From assembly GCA_030018455.1 (NCBI GenBank), contig JASEFU010000004.1, forward strand, positions 62,001 to 126,000: DNA of 64,000 bases, in the 5' to 3' direction. A program made the translations under genes and the position numbers. The notes beneath the pieces are model-generated. The model saw only the letters and a list, made by a program, of their open reading frames with translations. It did not search any database and was not told the DNA's origin. Source of the DNA: Dehalococcoidia bacterium (GTDB lineage Bacteria; Chloroflexota; Dehalococcoidia; DSTF01; JALHUB01). Positions 38,345 through 45,745 of the stretch are shown in pieces; position 1 is the first letter of the stretch; every line of letters starts with the position of its first letter.

Positions 38345-39040
38345 TCAGTCAGGACGGACATGGGAGCGTGTGGACGCCCCGTATTGGGTCTCGTCCGGCG
38401 GTCGCCTCTTCACCGCGACGACCACGCTCTTTGGGTCCTCGACGCCCTTGAGCGCCCGCACCATCCCCAGAATCGTGCTCGCCACCATCTTGCGCACGAA
38501 CAGGTGGAGGGGTAGGCGTACGCCGTCGATGAACAGTGCGGCGTCTTCGCTGACCTCGGACGTCATGAAGCGTCGGCGGATCAGGTCGGCAAGCGGCGCG
38601 AGGTTGCTTGCAGCAAACGATGGGATATCGATCTCCTCGGGTCTCTCGCCGATGACAGCAAGCAGCTCGTTCTTGTGGCAGAGAAGCTCTTCGTCCGGCC
38701 TGCGTATCTCGATCTTGGGGTAGCTGGCGTGCCGGAAGCCGTCGGCCAGGATGACGTCGTATTCATCGCGCATCTCCCACACGAGCGCGTCAAGCGGCAG
38801 CTCATCCGTCAGGCGCCGAACCGACGCGACCGACCGGGGCCCCCGCATGATCACGGCGTCGCAGCCCGCCGTCTGATAGCGGGCCGTCGTCTCCGATAGC
38901 CCTTCCGTCGCGAAGTCCCGCTTTTCCTCGACGATCGTGGCCAGCTTCAGTCCCTTTGCTGTCAATTCCCTGAGCAGCGCTTCGACGACCGGAGGGGCGT
39001 CCTCACGGTTGCGGGCGACCACGCACACGACAGGCTCCAT
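38345..39040 (-). CDS. MobB-like protein with degenerate P-loop
   Basis: A 231-residue protein related to MobB, the GTPase aiding molybdopterin-dinucleotide assembly. The diagnostic stretch is DVILADGFRHASYPKIEIRRPDEELL (about 94-119). At the N-terminus, where MobB has GxxxxGKT, the sequence reads VVCVVARNREDAPPVVEALLREL, so the nucleotide-binding loop is not recognisable. A C-terminal extension (about 165-210, with EDAALFIDGVRLPLHLFVRKMVASTILGMV) is not part of standard MobB. It lies 12 nt after moeA, supporting a molybdenum-cofactor role. GTPase activity is doubtful. Confidence 0.75.
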   Translation of the reverse strand: MEPVVCVVARNREDAPPVVEALLRELTAKGLKLATIVEEKRDFATEGLSETTARYQTAGCDAVIMRGPRSVASVRRLTDELPLDALVWEMRDEYDVILADGFRHASYPKIEIRRPDEELLCHKNELLAVIGERPEEIDIPSFAASNLAPLADLIRRRFMTSEVSEDAALFIDGVRLPLHLFVRKMVASTILGMVRALKGVEDPKSVVVAVKRRPPDETQYGASTRSHVRPD

Positions 39041-39052
39041 TGGCGTTCCCTC

Positions 39053-40321
39053 CTAGACGTCGCCTTCGTGCGACCCGTGCAGCATCATCACCGTGACCTC
39101 GTCGCCCGGCTCGAGCGCGCGCACGTCCTCGGGGACGACGACGAGGCCGTTGGCGACGACCATTGACATCAGTATGCCGGAGCCCTGCGGCCCGGTGAGC
39201 GAAGCGTAATAGCGGCCCTCTCTCTTCGTGACGACCGCGCGGGCGAAGGTGCGGCGTCCGTCTCTGTTCGTGATGCGGTCTTCCAGCACGGCGCGAATGG
39301 TGGGCCGCTGCCAGTCCTGTCTGCCCATCATCTTGAAGACGGCGGGCCGCGCGAAGAGCTCGAACGAGAGCATCGAACTGACCGGGTTGCCGGGAAAGCC
39401 GATATGGGGCACGCGGCGGTCGCCGGCAGCGAACGCGCCGAAGGCGAGCGGCTTGCCGGGCCGCATGCGCACCGTCCAGAAGTTGATCTCCCCCTCGCGG
39501 GCAAGGACGTCCTTCACGACGTCGTAATCGCCGCGGGAGACGCCCGCCGAGGTGAGCAACATGTCGGCGTCAAGGCCGCTGCGTATCTTCGCCGTCAGGT
39601 CCTCTACGTTGTCCCGCGCGATGCCCAGCACCCTGGGGATGCCGCCGCACTCCCTGACGAGGGCGGCGAGGGCGTAGGTGTTGCTGTCGTGTATTCTTCC
39701 GGGCAGGAGCGGCTCGCCCAGGGGCACCAGCTCGTCGCCGGTGGCGAGCACGGCAACCACGGGGCGGCGGATGACGCTGACCTCGCTGCGCCCCAGCGAT
39801 GCCAGGACGCCCGCCTCGGCGGCGCGGATAAGCGTGCCTTTGGGCAGGACGCGAGCGCCCCGTCGAATATCCTCGCCCGCCCTTCGCACATTTTCTTCTG
39901 TCTTAACAGCCGCGCGTATGCCGACCGAATCCAGCGACTTGGCGAACGCCCCGAAAGCGCGCCCCTCGGCCTCGTCGGTGTCCTCGAAGGGGACGACGGC
40001 ATCGGCCCCAGCGGGCACGGGCGCGCCGGTCATGATCCGCACGGCGGTGCCGGGCGTGACCTCGCCGTCGAACAGGCCGCCGGCGGCCAGCTCGCCGATG
40101 ACGCGCAGGCGGACGGGCGTGTCAGGAGAGGCGCCCTCTGTGTCGGCGGCGCGGACGGCGTAGCCGTCCATGGCGCTGTTGTCGAGCGGCGGGATGTCGA
40201 TGTCGGAGAAGACGTCTTCCGCCAGCACCTGGCCGAGGGCGTCGAGCAGGGGTTTCGTCTCCGGCTCGAGGACGCGCACGGAGGCGAGGATACGTTCGAG
40301 CGCTTCTTCAACGCTGATCAT
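39053..40321 (-). CDS. moeA: Molybdopterin molybdenumtransferase
   Basis: A 422-residue enzyme inserting molybdate into adenylylated molybdopterin. Signatures: PPLDNSAMDGYAVRAADTEG near residue 45, GTAVRIMTGAPVPAGADAVVPFEDT, VAVLATGDELVPLGEPLLPGRIHDSN, LLTSAGVSRGDYDVVKDVL, and HIGFPGNPVSSMLSFELFARP. The frame has a TTG one codon upstream, but the ATG at 40321 has GGAG 8-9 nt before it and gives MISVEEALERIL. No Moco riboswitch is recognisable in the 180-nt upstream gap. It is followed by the MobB-like gene. Confidence 0.95.
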   Translation of the reverse strand: MISVEEALERILASVRVLEPETKPLLDALGQVLAEDVFSDIDIPPLDNSAMDGYAVRAADTEGASPDTPVRLRVIGELAAGGLFDGEVTPGTAVRIMTGAPVPAGADAVVPFEDTDEAEGRAFGAFAKSLDSVGIRAAVKTEENVRRAGEDIRRGARVLPKGTLIRAAEAGVLASLGRSEVSVIRRPVVAVLATGDELVPLGEPLLPGRIHDSNTYALAALVRECGGIPRVLGIARDNVEDLTAKIRSGLDADMLLTSAGVSRGDYDVVKDVLAREGEINFWTVRMRPGKPLAFGAFAAGDRRVPHIGFPGNPVSSMLSFELFARPAVFKMMGRQDWQRPTIRAVLEDRITNRDGRRTFARAVVTKREGRYYASLTGPQGSGILMSMVVANGLVVVPEDVRALEPGDEVTVMMLHGSHEGDV

Positions 40322-40503
40322 CAAGCGGGCTCCGTTAAGGAGGTCTCATTCAATGATACAGGAATCGTTGTTGTGGGACACTTAGGCGAATCTCAGAGGG
40401 ACAGGAGACCGGTAGCAAAGGATGGTGAATCCACAGCGCCGAGGAGGCAACGCATTCGGGAGCAGGCAAGATGCCCGCCCTATGAGCTGTTCCGGACGGC
40501 CGG

Positions 40504-40752
40504 CTAGTAGCGGACGGCGAGGCAGGTGGTCGTCCGCTGCACGCCATCGACGCGCTGGATGCCCTCAGTGATGAAGCGGCCCAGCCGGTCGAGGTCTTCC
40601 GCTTCGAGCTGGATGATCACGTCGTACGGCCCAGTCACCGTATCGACCGCGACGATTTTGGCGTCCGGGTGCTTGAAGCCGGCCAGAGTCTCGCTTATCG
40701 ACTTCGCTTTGCCGACCTCGGCGTCCACCAGTACGTATCCGTGTACTGTCAT
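40504..40752 (-). CDS. Stand-alone Lrp/AsnC ligand-binding (RAM) domain protein
   Basis: An 82-residue protein that is just the RAM (AsnC_trans_reg) domain, with no helix-turn-helix. It contains VHGYVLVDAEVGKAKSISETLAGFKHPDAKIVAVDTVTGPYDVIIQLEAEDLDRLGRFI. Such single-domain proteins form multimers and may bind amino acids or modulate full Lrp-type regulators. It lies upstream of moeA on the same strand after a 182-nt gap that shows no feature I can name. Confidence 0.88.
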   Translation of the reverse strand: MTVHGYVLVDAEVGKAKSISETLAGFKHPDAKIVAVDTVTGPYDVIIQLEAEDLDRLGRFITEGIQRVDGVQRTTTCLAVRY

Positions 40753-40872
40753 CGTCTCGCCTCCTGTGCGATGCTACCGTCCTGCTCACCTATCATAGTT
40801 TGCAGGCGGCGCTTGTCAAGGAGAGCGTGGGCGGCTCCGGGGCCTGAGGGCCGTGAAGACCGGCGGGTCGCG

Positions 40873-40901
40873 TTGACGGGCGATAGGCGATTTGCTATCA
40901 T
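40873..40901 (+). promoter_or_regulatory. Promoter for tRNA-Val (and perhaps thrS)
   Basis: TTGACG (40873-40878) and TATCAT (40896-40901) have a 17-nt spacer. The predicted start is near 40908, only a few bases before the mature tRNA 5' end at 40911. No other promoter is evident before thrS. Confidence 0.75.
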
Positions 40902-40910
40902 GCTCATCGC

Positions 40911-40987
40911 GGGCGATTAGCTCAGTTGGTTAGAGCGCTGCGTTGACATCGCAGAGGTCACTGGTTCAAATCCAGTATCGCCCACCA
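40911..40987 (+). tRNA. tRNA-Val (anticodon GAC)
   Basis: A full cloverleaf: the acceptor stem pairs GGGCGAT (40911-40917) with ATCGCCC (40977-40983). The D arm contains AGCTCAGTTGGTTAGAGC. The anticodon stem CTGCG/CGCAG encloses TTGACAT with anticodon GAC, and the T arm contains GGTTCAAATCC. Discriminator A is followed by an encoded CCA (40985-40987). It decodes GUC and GUU. The thrS T-box leader starts within a few bases of its 3' end. Confidence 0.97.
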
Positions 40988-40989
40988 TA

Positions 40990-41254
40990 GAGAAAAGCGA
41001 AGACCAGGGCGATGGGCCGGACGGGGAGCCCCGTCGGCCGGTCGCGGCGGGACGGCGCCAGAGAGGGGCGCAACGGTGCGAGCGCTCCGCCCAAACGCCG
41101 CGAATACCACCTGCGAGCCGGACGTCGAAAGCGGTGCGAGTAGGCGTCCCCGGAGGCACCCGTTAGCGGCCGAACGAGTCCCGACGAGTCGTCGGGAGAA
41201 TCGGGGTGGAACCACGGCACGCCTCCCGTCCCCGGACGGGGGGCTTTTCTTTTC
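40990..41254 (+). promoter_or_regulatory. T-box riboswitch leader of thrS
   Basis: The conserved T-box element GGGGTGGAACCACGG is at 41203-41217. Its TGGA (41207-41210) would pair with the tRNA acceptor end. Stem I carries an AGAGAG segment and a GGTGCGAG distal loop (41069-41083). The specifier region reads GAA-T-ACC-ACC-TGCGAG, so the specifier codon is ACC (41106-41108), a threonine codon. A terminator follows. Uncharged tRNA-Thr should stabilise the antiterminator and allow thrS expression. The 5' limit is approximate. Confidence 0.92.
41221..41254 (+). terminator. T-box intrinsic terminator
   Basis: A 10-bp stem (41221-41230 with 41235-41244, one G-U pair) is followed by TTTTCTTTTC. Its 5' arm begins 3 nt after the T-box sequence GGGGTGGAACCACGG, so terminator and antiterminator are likely to be mutually exclusive. 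It is 34 nt before the thrS ATG. Confidence 0.9.
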
Positions 41255-41287
41255 GCCGGTTTGGGCCGAAATGACAGGGGGACAGAG

Positions 41288-43012
41288 ATGAGCGATAAAG
41301 ACGAACGCGTGGTCACGATGCGCCACTCGGCGTCGCACGTCATGGCGGAGGCGGTCCTCTCGCTTTTCCCGGAAGCGAAGTACGCCATCGGGCCGCCCAT
41401 CGAGAACGGCTTTTACTACGACTTCGATCTGCCGCGCGCCCTCACGCCCGACGATCTGACGGCGATCGAGGAGAAGATGAGGGAGAGCATCGCCGCCGAC
41501 CGCCCGTTCGTGAGCGAGAGCGTGTCGAAGGAGGAGGCGCGGCGCATCTTCGCCGGGCAGCCGTACAAGCTGGAGCTGATCGACGATATTGAGGGCGAGA
41601 GCGTGACCATCTACAAGCATGGCGATTTCATCGACCTTTGCGCCGGCCCTCACGTGAAGAGCACGAGCGAGATCGGCGCCTTCAAGCTGACGGGCATAGC
41701 GGGCGCTTACTGGCGCGGCGACGAGCGCAACGCCATGCTCCAGCGCATCTACGGCGCCGCGTTCGAGACGCAGGAGGAGCTCGACGATTACCTGCGGCGC
41801 GTGGAAGAGGCGGCGCAGCGCGACCACCGCCGGCTGGGGCGCGAGCTCGACCTGTTCAGCTTCCACGAGGAGTACGGCCCCGGCCTCGTCTACTGGCACC
41901 CGAAGGGGGCACGCATCCGTACGATAATAGAGGACTTCTGGCGGCGCGAGCACTATCGGGCGGGATACGAGATCGTCTATTCGCCTCACATCGGCAAGGC
42001 GGCGTTGTGGGAGGCAAGCGGCCACCTCGGCTTCTACCAGGAGAGCATGTATTCGCCCATGGACGTGGACGGGCAGGACTACTACATCAAGCCGATGAAC
42101 TGCCCCTTCCACATACAGATCTACCGCAGCCAGATACGCAGTTACCGCGACCTGCCGATGCGCCTTGCCGAGCTTGGCACGGTCTATCGCTATGAGCGCT
42201 CCGGCGTTCTGCACGGTCTACTGCGCGTCCGGGGCTTCACTCAGGATGACGCCCATATCTTCTGTCGCCCCGATCAGATGGAGGCCGAGATCCTGCGCTG
42301 CGTGAGCTTTGCCGTCTTCCTCCTGCGCACGTTCGGCTTCCAGGACTTCCGCGTCTACCTGTCGACGCGCCCCGAGAAGTACGTGGGAACGCTGGAGGAC
42401 TGGGACATGGCCGAGGAAGCGCTGCGTCGCGCCATCGATGCGGCGAAGCTGCCATACGAGGTAGACGAGGGCGGCGGCGTATTCTACGGCCCCAAGATCG
42501 ATATTAAGATCAGGGACGTGCTGGGCCGGGAGTGGCAGTGCACGACTGTCCAGTTCGATTTCAACTTGCCGGAACGCTTCGACCTGACGTTCGTCGGCGA
42601 CGACGGCCGTCAGCGCCGGCCCTACATGGTGCACCACGCTCTCCTCGGCTCGATGGAGCGCTTTCTGGGGGTGCTTATTGAGCACTACGGGGGCTCGTTC
42701 CCCCTGTGGCTGGCGCCGGTCCAGGCCGCCGTCATTCCCATCGCCGACCGGCACGTCGAGTACGCGCGGGAGGTGGCGGCGGCGCTCGAAGCGGCGGGCC
42801 TGCGAGCGGAGGTGGACGACCGCAACGAGCGCATGAACGCCAAAATCCGCGACGCCCAGCTCCAGAAAATACCGTACATGCTTGTCGTCGGCGACCGCGA
42901 GGCCGGCTCGGGCGAAGTGAACGTGCGGCTGCGCAGCGGCGAGACGCTGGGGGCGCTGTCGCTTACTGAACTAATCGCGCGCATGCAAGACGAGGTCGCT
43001 GCGAAGACGTAG
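41288..43012 (+). CDS. thrS: Threonyl-tRNA synthetase lacking the TGS domain
   Basis: A 574-residue class II synthetase. The usual N-terminal TGS domain (about 60 residues) is absent. The protein starts at the editing domain with MRHSASHVMAEAVLSLFPEAKYAIG (H13, H17) and DLCAGPHVKSTSEIGAFKL, the Cys/His pair of the editing site. The catalytic core contains MNCPFHIQIYRSQIRSYRDLPMRLAELGTVYRYERSGVLHGLLRVRGFTQDDAHIFC, with the zinc-ligand Cys first. The anticodon-binding domain ends the protein. A TTG lies in frame at 41261, but the ATG at 41288 after AGGGGGA is better. It is controlled by the T-box just upstream. Confidence 0.96.
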   Translation: MSDKDERVVTMRHSASHVMAEAVLSLFPEAKYAIGPPIENGFYYDFDLPRALTPDDLTAIEEKMRESIAADRPFVSESVSKEEARRIFAGQPYKLELIDDIEGESVTIYKHGDFIDLCAGPHVKSTSEIGAFKLTGIAGAYWRGDERNAMLQRIYGAAFETQEELDDYLRRVEEAAQRDHRRLGRELDLFSFHEEYGPGLVYWHPKGARIRTIIEDFWRREHYRAGYEIVYSPHIGKAALWEASGHLGFYQESMYSPMDVDGQDYYIKPMNCPFHIQIYRSQIRSYRDLPMRLAELGTVYRYERSGVLHGLLRVRGFTQDDAHIFCRPDQMEAEILRCVSFAVFLLRTFGFQDFRVYLSTRPEKYVGTLEDWDMAEEALRRAIDAAKLPYEVDEGGGVFYGPKIDIKIRDVLGREWQCTTVQFDFNLPERFDLTFVGDDGRQRRPYMVHHALLGSMERFLGVLIEHYGGSFPLWLAPVQAAVIPIADRHVEYAREVAAALEAAGLRAEVDDRNERMNAKIRDAQLQKIPYMLVVGDREAGSGEVNVRLRSGETLGALSLTELIARMQDEVAAKT

Positions 43013-43383
43013 CGCCCCGCTGCGCACCCCGACATCTGAGCCGGGCGCGGCGAGCGGCAGTTCACGAATCGGTCACACAATCGATAGGCGGCTGCTCGTC
43101 CTTTCTCTTCAACTTTCACGTTTCCTTCACGCTCCATTGGACAGAATTCATAGGCGCTCCACGCGGCTCGTCCACTATTAACTGAGCGTCACCTTTTCGG
43201 ACTGGAAGCGGCGACCAACCCGGGAAGGGTTTCCGGGTGGCGTCGCGGGAGAAGTGGCCGGGAGAGACGTTGAAGCCAGGGAGGGTCTCTCCCACACATG
43301 GACGCCTCGGCGAGTGGGCAGCGAGGGCAGTCTTCGTTTCCGGCTTGCCGCAAGAACGGGAGGGGTAGTGAAAGGAAGGAAAC
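43013..43383 (+). other. Structured leader before the sugar ABC operon
   Basis: This is 371 nt with no ORF of note. Two strong hairpins lie at 43211-43246 (GCGAC/GTCGC outer, ACCCGG/CCGGGT inner) and 43260-43293 (9-bp GGGAGAGAC/GTCTCTCCC, 16-nt loop). Neither is followed by a U tract. No consensus promoter pair was found. A TTGGAC at 43137 has no -10 at a workable distance. The arrangement suggests a folded 5' UTR, but it matches no riboswitch class I recognise. Confidence 0.5.
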
Positions 43384-44721
43384 ATGTTTAGGTCGAAGTA
43401 TCACTGGTTGATTCCGGCGGTGCTTTTGGTCGGCGCGCTCTCACTCGCGGTCGCTTGCGGCGGCGAGGAAGAAGAGGGGACGCCGACGCCTCCGGGACAG
43501 ACACCCGGCACGCCGGGGGCGGGAGGGCCTCTGGGAACGGTCAACGTATTGGGCATCTGGGGCGGCGAAGAGTTGTCCAGCTTCGAGGCGATGGTGGCGC
43601 CCTGGGAGCAGGAGACCGGGGGCAACGTAGAGTTCACGGGCACCCGCAACATCACCGCCGACCTGACGCTGCGCGTGGAGGGCGGAAACCCACCCGATGT
43701 CGCGATACCCGCGGAAATCGGCCTGTTCCAGGACTTTGCCCGGGCGGGCGATCTGCAACCGCTCTCGAGTTGCCCGGGCCTTGAGGAGATGGTCAGAAGC
43801 CAGTACCCGCAGGCGTTCCTCGACCTGGGAACTGTCGACGGCACGCTCTACGGCTTTTTCATGAAAGCGGACTCGAAGGCGACGGTCTGGTACAACCCTA
43901 CTCTGTTCGACGAAAACGGTTGGGAGCCGCTGGGCGCGGACAGCAGCTTCAGCGATCTCGTGGGCCTTTCGAACCAGATCCTGGATAGCGGCACGGTCGC
44001 TCCCTGGTCGATCGGTGTGGAGAGCGCGGAGGCCAGCGGCTGGCCGGGGACGGACTGGATACAGCAGATCATCCTCAACGAGTCGGGCGAGAGTGTATAT
44101 GACGGGATAATCGATGGCTCGATCCCGTTCACTGATGACAGGGTCAAGTCGGCCTGGGAAATGTTCGGTGAGATCGCCCTGACGCCGGGATTTGTCGTGC
44201 AAGGCGGCGGCGCAGGCATCAACGCCACAAACTTCCAGGACGCCACGTACCCGCCGTTCGAGACGCCGCCGCGCGCCGCCATGACGTACCTTGGCAGCTT
44301 TGCGGCCGGCTTCATTCAGGACCAGTTCCCGGACGCCGTGCCCGGAAGCGATTTCAATTTCTTCACATGGCCGGGAGGAGCGGTGACTGGTGGCGCGAAC
44401 ATCGTCTACGCGTTTAACACCAACCCCACCGTCTGTTCCTTCCTCGAGTACCTTGCTGGCGCGGACGCCCAGAGCATCTGGATCGAGCGCGGCGGGTTCA
44501 CTTCCGTCAACACGGAAGTTGACCTCAGCGCATACCCGGATGAGGTGTCGCGCAACGTGGCCGAGCAGCTCACGGGCGCCGAAGTGTTCCGCTTCGACCT
44601 TGATGACGCGGTTGGCGGCGCTTTCCAGCAGGCCTACTTCCAGGGTGTGACGCAGTACCTGGCCAACCCGGCAGACCTGGACAGCATCCTGCAAAACATT
44701 GAGGCGAGCCGGGGGCAGTAG
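43384..44721 (+). CDS. Sugar ABC transporter substrate-binding lipoprotein
   Basis: A 445-residue exported solute-binding protein. The signal peptide ends in the lipobox LSLAVAC (Cys about 25), followed by an acidic then Thr/Pro/Gly linker. The mature part starts VNVLGIWGGEELSSFEAMVAPWEQETGGNVEF, typical of family 1 sugar-binding proteins. RVEGGNPPDVAIPAEIGLFQDFARAGDLQPL and DGTLYGFFMKADSKATVWYNPTLFDENGW follow. It resembles AglE-like alpha-glucoside binding proteins, but the ligand cannot be read from sequence. It leads an operon with two permeases and an ATPase. Confidence 0.92.
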   Translation: MFRSKYHWLIPAVLLVGALSLAVACGGEEEEGTPTPPGQTPGTPGAGGPLGTVNVLGIWGGEELSSFEAMVAPWEQETGGNVEFTGTRNITADLTLRVEGGNPPDVAIPAEIGLFQDFARAGDLQPLSSCPGLEEMVRSQYPQAFLDLGTVDGTLYGFFMKADSKATVWYNPTLFDENGWEPLGADSSFSDLVGLSNQILDSGTVAPWSIGVESAEASGWPGTDWIQQIILNESGESVYDGIIDGSIPFTDDRVKSAWEMFGEIALTPGFVVQGGGAGINATNFQDATYPPFETPPRAAMTYLGSFAAGFIQDQFPDAVPGSDFNFFTWPGGAVTGGANIVYAFNTNPTVCSFLEYLAGADAQSIWIERGGFTSVNTEVDLSAYPDEVSRNVAEQLTGAEVFRFDLDDAVGGAFQQAYFQGVTQYLANPADLDSILQNIEASRGQ

Positions 44722-44765
44722 GAATAGAAAGAACAGCTTGCAGGGAGCTGAACAGTAACGAACGC

Positions 44766-44799
44766 GGAAGGGCAGCCTTGGCACACAGGCTGCCCTTCC
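44766..44799 (+). other. Hairpin between binding protein and permease
   Basis: A perfect 12-bp stem (44766-44777 with 44788-44799) has a 10-nt loop and no U tract. It lies 45 nt after the binding-protein stop and 17 nt before the first permease. Such stems often protect the upstream part of the mRNA or cause partial stopping, making binding protein more abundant than permease. Confidence 0.65.
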
Positions 44800-44815
44800 A
44801 TGGAAGGATGGAACG

Positions 44816-45745
44816 ATGATCGGACGACGCTGGTGGGCGCCCTGGCTGTGGCTCGCTCCTGCAATCGTGCTTCTGGGCACCTACCTTGTTTACCCCTCGA
44901 TCGACACCTTTCGCCGGAGCCTCCTCGACGCCCGTTCCCAGGATTTCGTTGGGTTTGACAATTACGATTTCATTATTCGCAACCCGTTGCCGTTCGTCGC
45001 CGATACGCATTCCGCGCTGCTAAACAACTTCCTCTGGCTGGTGCTGTTCACGGCCCTTACCGTCAGCCTGGGCCTGGTAATCGCTGTGCTGACGTCCCGC
45101 GTGCGTTATGAGACTGCCGCCAAGGCGGCGATATTTATCCCGATGGCGATTTCGTTTGTCGCCGCCGCCGTGATATGGCGGTTCATGTATGAGTTCAACG
45201 CCAACATCGGCACCGTGAACGCCCTTATCACGCGCCTGGGAGGAGACGCGACGGCCTGGCTGCAGAACACAAACGCGCCCTATTACTGGCTTATCCAGGA
45301 AGGGCCGCGAACGCTGCCGGGGCCGATTCAGCTCAACAACTTCGCCCTCATTACCGTGGGCGTATGGATGTGGACGGGTTTCGCGATGGTCGTGCTGTCG
45401 GCGGGGCTCAAGGGAATATCGACGGAGGTGCTGGAGGCTGCGCGCGTCGATGGGGCGAACGAGTGGCAGATATTCTGGCGCGTTATTGTCCCCATCCTCT
45501 CGCCTACCATCGCCGTGGTCGCCACCACCCTGGTAATAAACGCGCTCAAGCTCTTCGACCTCATCTGGGTGATGACGGGCGGTCGCTTTCAAACCGATGT
45601 GGTGGCCACGCTGTTCTTCAAGGAGGCCTTCGTGGTGCGCAATTTCGGGGTAGGAGCGGCCCTTGCCGTCGTCCTCTTGTTGCTCGTCGTGCCCGTCATG
45701 CTGATCAGCATCCGGCGGTTCCAGTTCCAGGAGGAGATACGATAG
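44816..45745 (+). CDS. Sugar ABC transporter permease (MalF-like)
   Basis: A 309-residue inner membrane protein with about six helices. It starts APWLWLAPAIVLLGTYLVYPSIDTFRRSL, which is characteristic of the first permease. The ATPase-contact EAA loop reads EVLEAARVDGANEWQIFWRVIVPILSP (about 203-229). The C-terminus ISIRRFQFQEEIR is typical. The second permease starts at its stop codon. No large periplasmic insert like that of E. coli MalF is present. Confidence 0.93.
   Translation: MIGRRWWAPWLWLAPAIVLLGTYLVYPSIDTFRRSLLDARSQDFVGFDNYDFIIRNPLPFVADTHSALLNNFLWLVLFTALTVSLGLVIAVLTSRVRYETAAKAAIFIPMAISFVAAAVIWRFMYEFNANIGTVNALITRLGGDATAWLQNTNAPYYWLIQEGPRTLPGPIQLNNFALITVGVWMWTGFAMVVLSAGLKGISTEVLEAARVDGANEWQIFWRVIVPILSPTIAVVATTLVINALKLFDLIWVMTGGRFQTDVVATLFFKEAFVVRNFGVGAALAVVLLLLVVPVMLISIRRFQFQEEIR

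Noticed and set aside
40322-40503. Moco riboswitch before moeA
   Set aside because: The gap is also downstream of the RAM-domain gene and shows none of the conserved Moco motif segments I know.
43137-43181. Promoter for the sugar ABC operon from TTGGAC and TATTAA
   Set aside because: The spacing is 33 nt, far beyond what sigma70 uses.
43441-44880. 479-codon minus-strand ORF over the binding-protein gene
   Set aside because: It is antisense to a clear solute-binding lipoprotein gene with an SD sequence and operon context.
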